From Butyricimonas paravirosa (GTDB lineage: Bacteria > Bacteroidota > Bacteroidia > Bacteroidales > Marinifilaceae), in assembly GCF_032878955.1 (NCBI RefSeq), contig NZ_CP043839.1, positions 2,108,001-2,172,000 of the forward strand: a DNA stretch of 64,000 bases, given 5' to 3'. This document shows positions 62,843 to 64,000 of the stretch, piece by piece. Under the pieces are notes generated by a model, which saw only the letters and a list, made by a program, of their open reading frames with translations, ran no database searches and had not been told where the DNA came from. Both the position numbers and the translations under genes were made by a program. Numbering within the stretch: the first letter of the stretch is position 1; each line of letters opens with the position of its first letter.

Positions 62843-64000
62843 ATGGAATCACGCGAAATCCTTGAACAAAAATACCAAGCTTTACCACCCGAGATCAAAT
62901 ATATCGTGGAATTACTAGCCTATTCCTGTTGTCCTATTTCCAAAAGTACACTGGAACGGCTTGAATTACCTTTCGAAAAATCCAAATCAAAACGCCGAGC
63001 AATCATCCTCTCGTTAAAAGATTATCCCGAGATTATCTGGCCTAGCAAAAATATACTAGACTCCTACTACGTGCTGGAACCTCACCTTTCCCTTCACCTC
63101 TTGCTTCAGCTAGACAAACAGAAGCGAGATTTTAAAAAGGAAATTTGCGATACCAATTTTTGGAACGGGGCGAATTACCTTGGTAAGCGGGTCCGAGACA
63201 CGTTATTAAAATACTATTATACCCAAACGCCCTTCAGCTATCTTTCCGTCGCAAACCAAAATATTCACGCCAAATTCTTGCTGGATGCGGCATTGGACAT
63301 GCCGGAATTTAGCGGAATTGAACATTTTTTCCCGATAACAAAGTTCCTGGAAACCTTCGAAGCAGAAGTCGACATGATGGATGAAACGTTAGAGTTTCCT
63401 CCAAATTTCGAACACACGTATCAACGCACGATTTCATTCATCGGGCATAACCCGCCATATCTAGAAAAACTGGAAAAAACGTTTGCCAGAATCAACGCCC
63501 TGTTACCCGGTGACTTAAGTCGTATCCCGGGAGAAAACGCGGTAAATGCCGAGGGATATTATTTACAAGGGATGTACCATCTGTATAAAGAAGACTACCC
63601 GCTAGCGATCAAACACTTCGAGGCCGGCATGAAACTCGCGAAGACGGATATACCACAGTGGCCTTTCTACAACTACGGGTACGCCATAGCACTCATGCTG
63701 GATAAATCGGAGCAAAGCAACAAACGCATAGCCGTGTTGAGTAAGAAAAAATCCATGCAGGAGGAAGAAGCTTTCCCGGCCGCATTATTATTCATGATAC
63801 ATAAAAACACTCCGGCAGAGGAACTGCACGACACGATTCGGTTACGAGACATCATGTTCTCAACATCTCTCGTCCGGTTGTTAGTACATACGATTCTCCA
63901 GCATCACGATCTAGCACTCTCGTCCTTTGGCACAAACAAACATTTATTTGTCCCAGAATTGCAGAAGAACGGGTGGGATCTGCTCTTACTGGAAACTTCC
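62843..64000 (+). CDS. N-terminal part of a large, unrecognised cytosolic protein (continues beyond window)
   Basis: 386 codons stay open from ATG 62843 to the window edge. There is no signal peptide. The start (LEQKYQALPPEIKYIVELLAYSCCPISKSTLERL) resembles a winged-helix segment, and about residues 245-300 (AEGYYLQGMYHLYKEDYPLAIKHFEAGMKLAKTD) form a TPR-like repeat. Large regulators and SNF2-type helicases of Bacteroidales can begin with such helical repeats, but the diagnostic domains would lie past the edge, so I do not assign a function. A perfect promoter precedes it, so it is the first gene of its unit. Confidence 0.85.
   Translation, partial: MESREILEQKYQALPPEIKYIVELLAYSCCPISKSTLERLELPFEKSKSKRRAIILSLKDYPEIIWPSKNILDSYYVLEPHLSLHLLLQLDKQKRDFKKEICDTNFWNGANYLGKRVRDTLLKYYYTQTPFSYLSVANQNIHAKFLLDAALDMPEFSGIEHFFPITKFLETFEAEVDMMDETLEFPPNFEHTYQRTISFIGHNPPYLEKLEKTFARINALLPGDLSRIPGENAVNAEGYYLQGMYHLYKEDYPLAIKHFEAGMKLAKTDIPQWPFYNYGYAIALMLDKSEQSNKRIAVLSKKKSMQEEEAFPAALLFMIHKNTPAEELHDTIRLRDIMFSTSLVRLLVHTILQHHDLALSSFGTNKHLFVPELQKNGWDLLLLETS

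Overview
The window looks like chromosome from a gut-type Bacteroidales, and the gene content is closest to what I know of Odoribacteraceae such as Butyricimonas (an inference, not a measured match). Reasons: four SusC/SusD-type outer-membrane systems, each with its own ECF sigma factor and FecR anti-sigma factor; promoters of the Bacteroidetes form (TTG, about 20 bp, TAnnTTTG); and family-specific genes (DUF4251, DUF4843, PKD-like lipoprotein, GGGtGRT protein, split LysO).

Layout. 1-4268: locus 1, a SusC receptor cut by the left edge, FecR, and a divergent sigma factor. 4494-4546: the 3' end of a tRNA gene with its terminator, probably an attachment-site scar, followed by an orphan small protein. 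5441-8995: an AraC-type regulator and a four-PAS hybrid histidine kinase. 9159-20708: locus 2, with sigma factor (divergent), FecR, SusC, SusD, a lipoprotein that looks like a zinc peptidase without its HExxH motif, and a GldA/GldF-GldG-like ABC transporter. 21049-22518: small housekeeping or unknown genes. 22741-32165: locus 3, with sigma factor, FecR, SusC, SusD and two thioredoxin-fold proteins. 32356-37270: a CysQ/M18-aminopeptidase fusion, a candidate short RNA, folB, tRNA-Cys, a 49-residue membrane protein, DoxX and a two-gene LysO exporter. 37594-57693: locus 4, reading leftward, with sigma factor, FecR, SusC, SusD, DUF4843, PKD-like lipoprotein, four exported S9 peptidases and a lipocalin-like lipoprotein. 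57799-64000: alkaline phosphatase, a NifU-like/GGGtGRT pair, a lipid A-type acyltransferase, an 11-bp repeat array and the start of a large unrecognised protein.

How the genes work together. All four SusC proteins carry an N-terminal STN domain, so each can pass a substrate-bound signal through the plug to its FecR and release its sigma factor. Locus 4 reads as an oligopeptide uptake and trimming system: SusCD imports, and four exported serine peptidases in two tandem-duplicated pairs digest. Locus 3 couples SusCD to thiol-redox or thioredoxin-fold proteins. Locus 2 is the most unusual: it couples a SusCD pair and an apparently inactive peptidase-like lipoprotein to an inner-membrane ABC machine of the gliding/export type. 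Every FecR-SusC junction contains one or two stem-loops, which may set FecR versus SusC expression.
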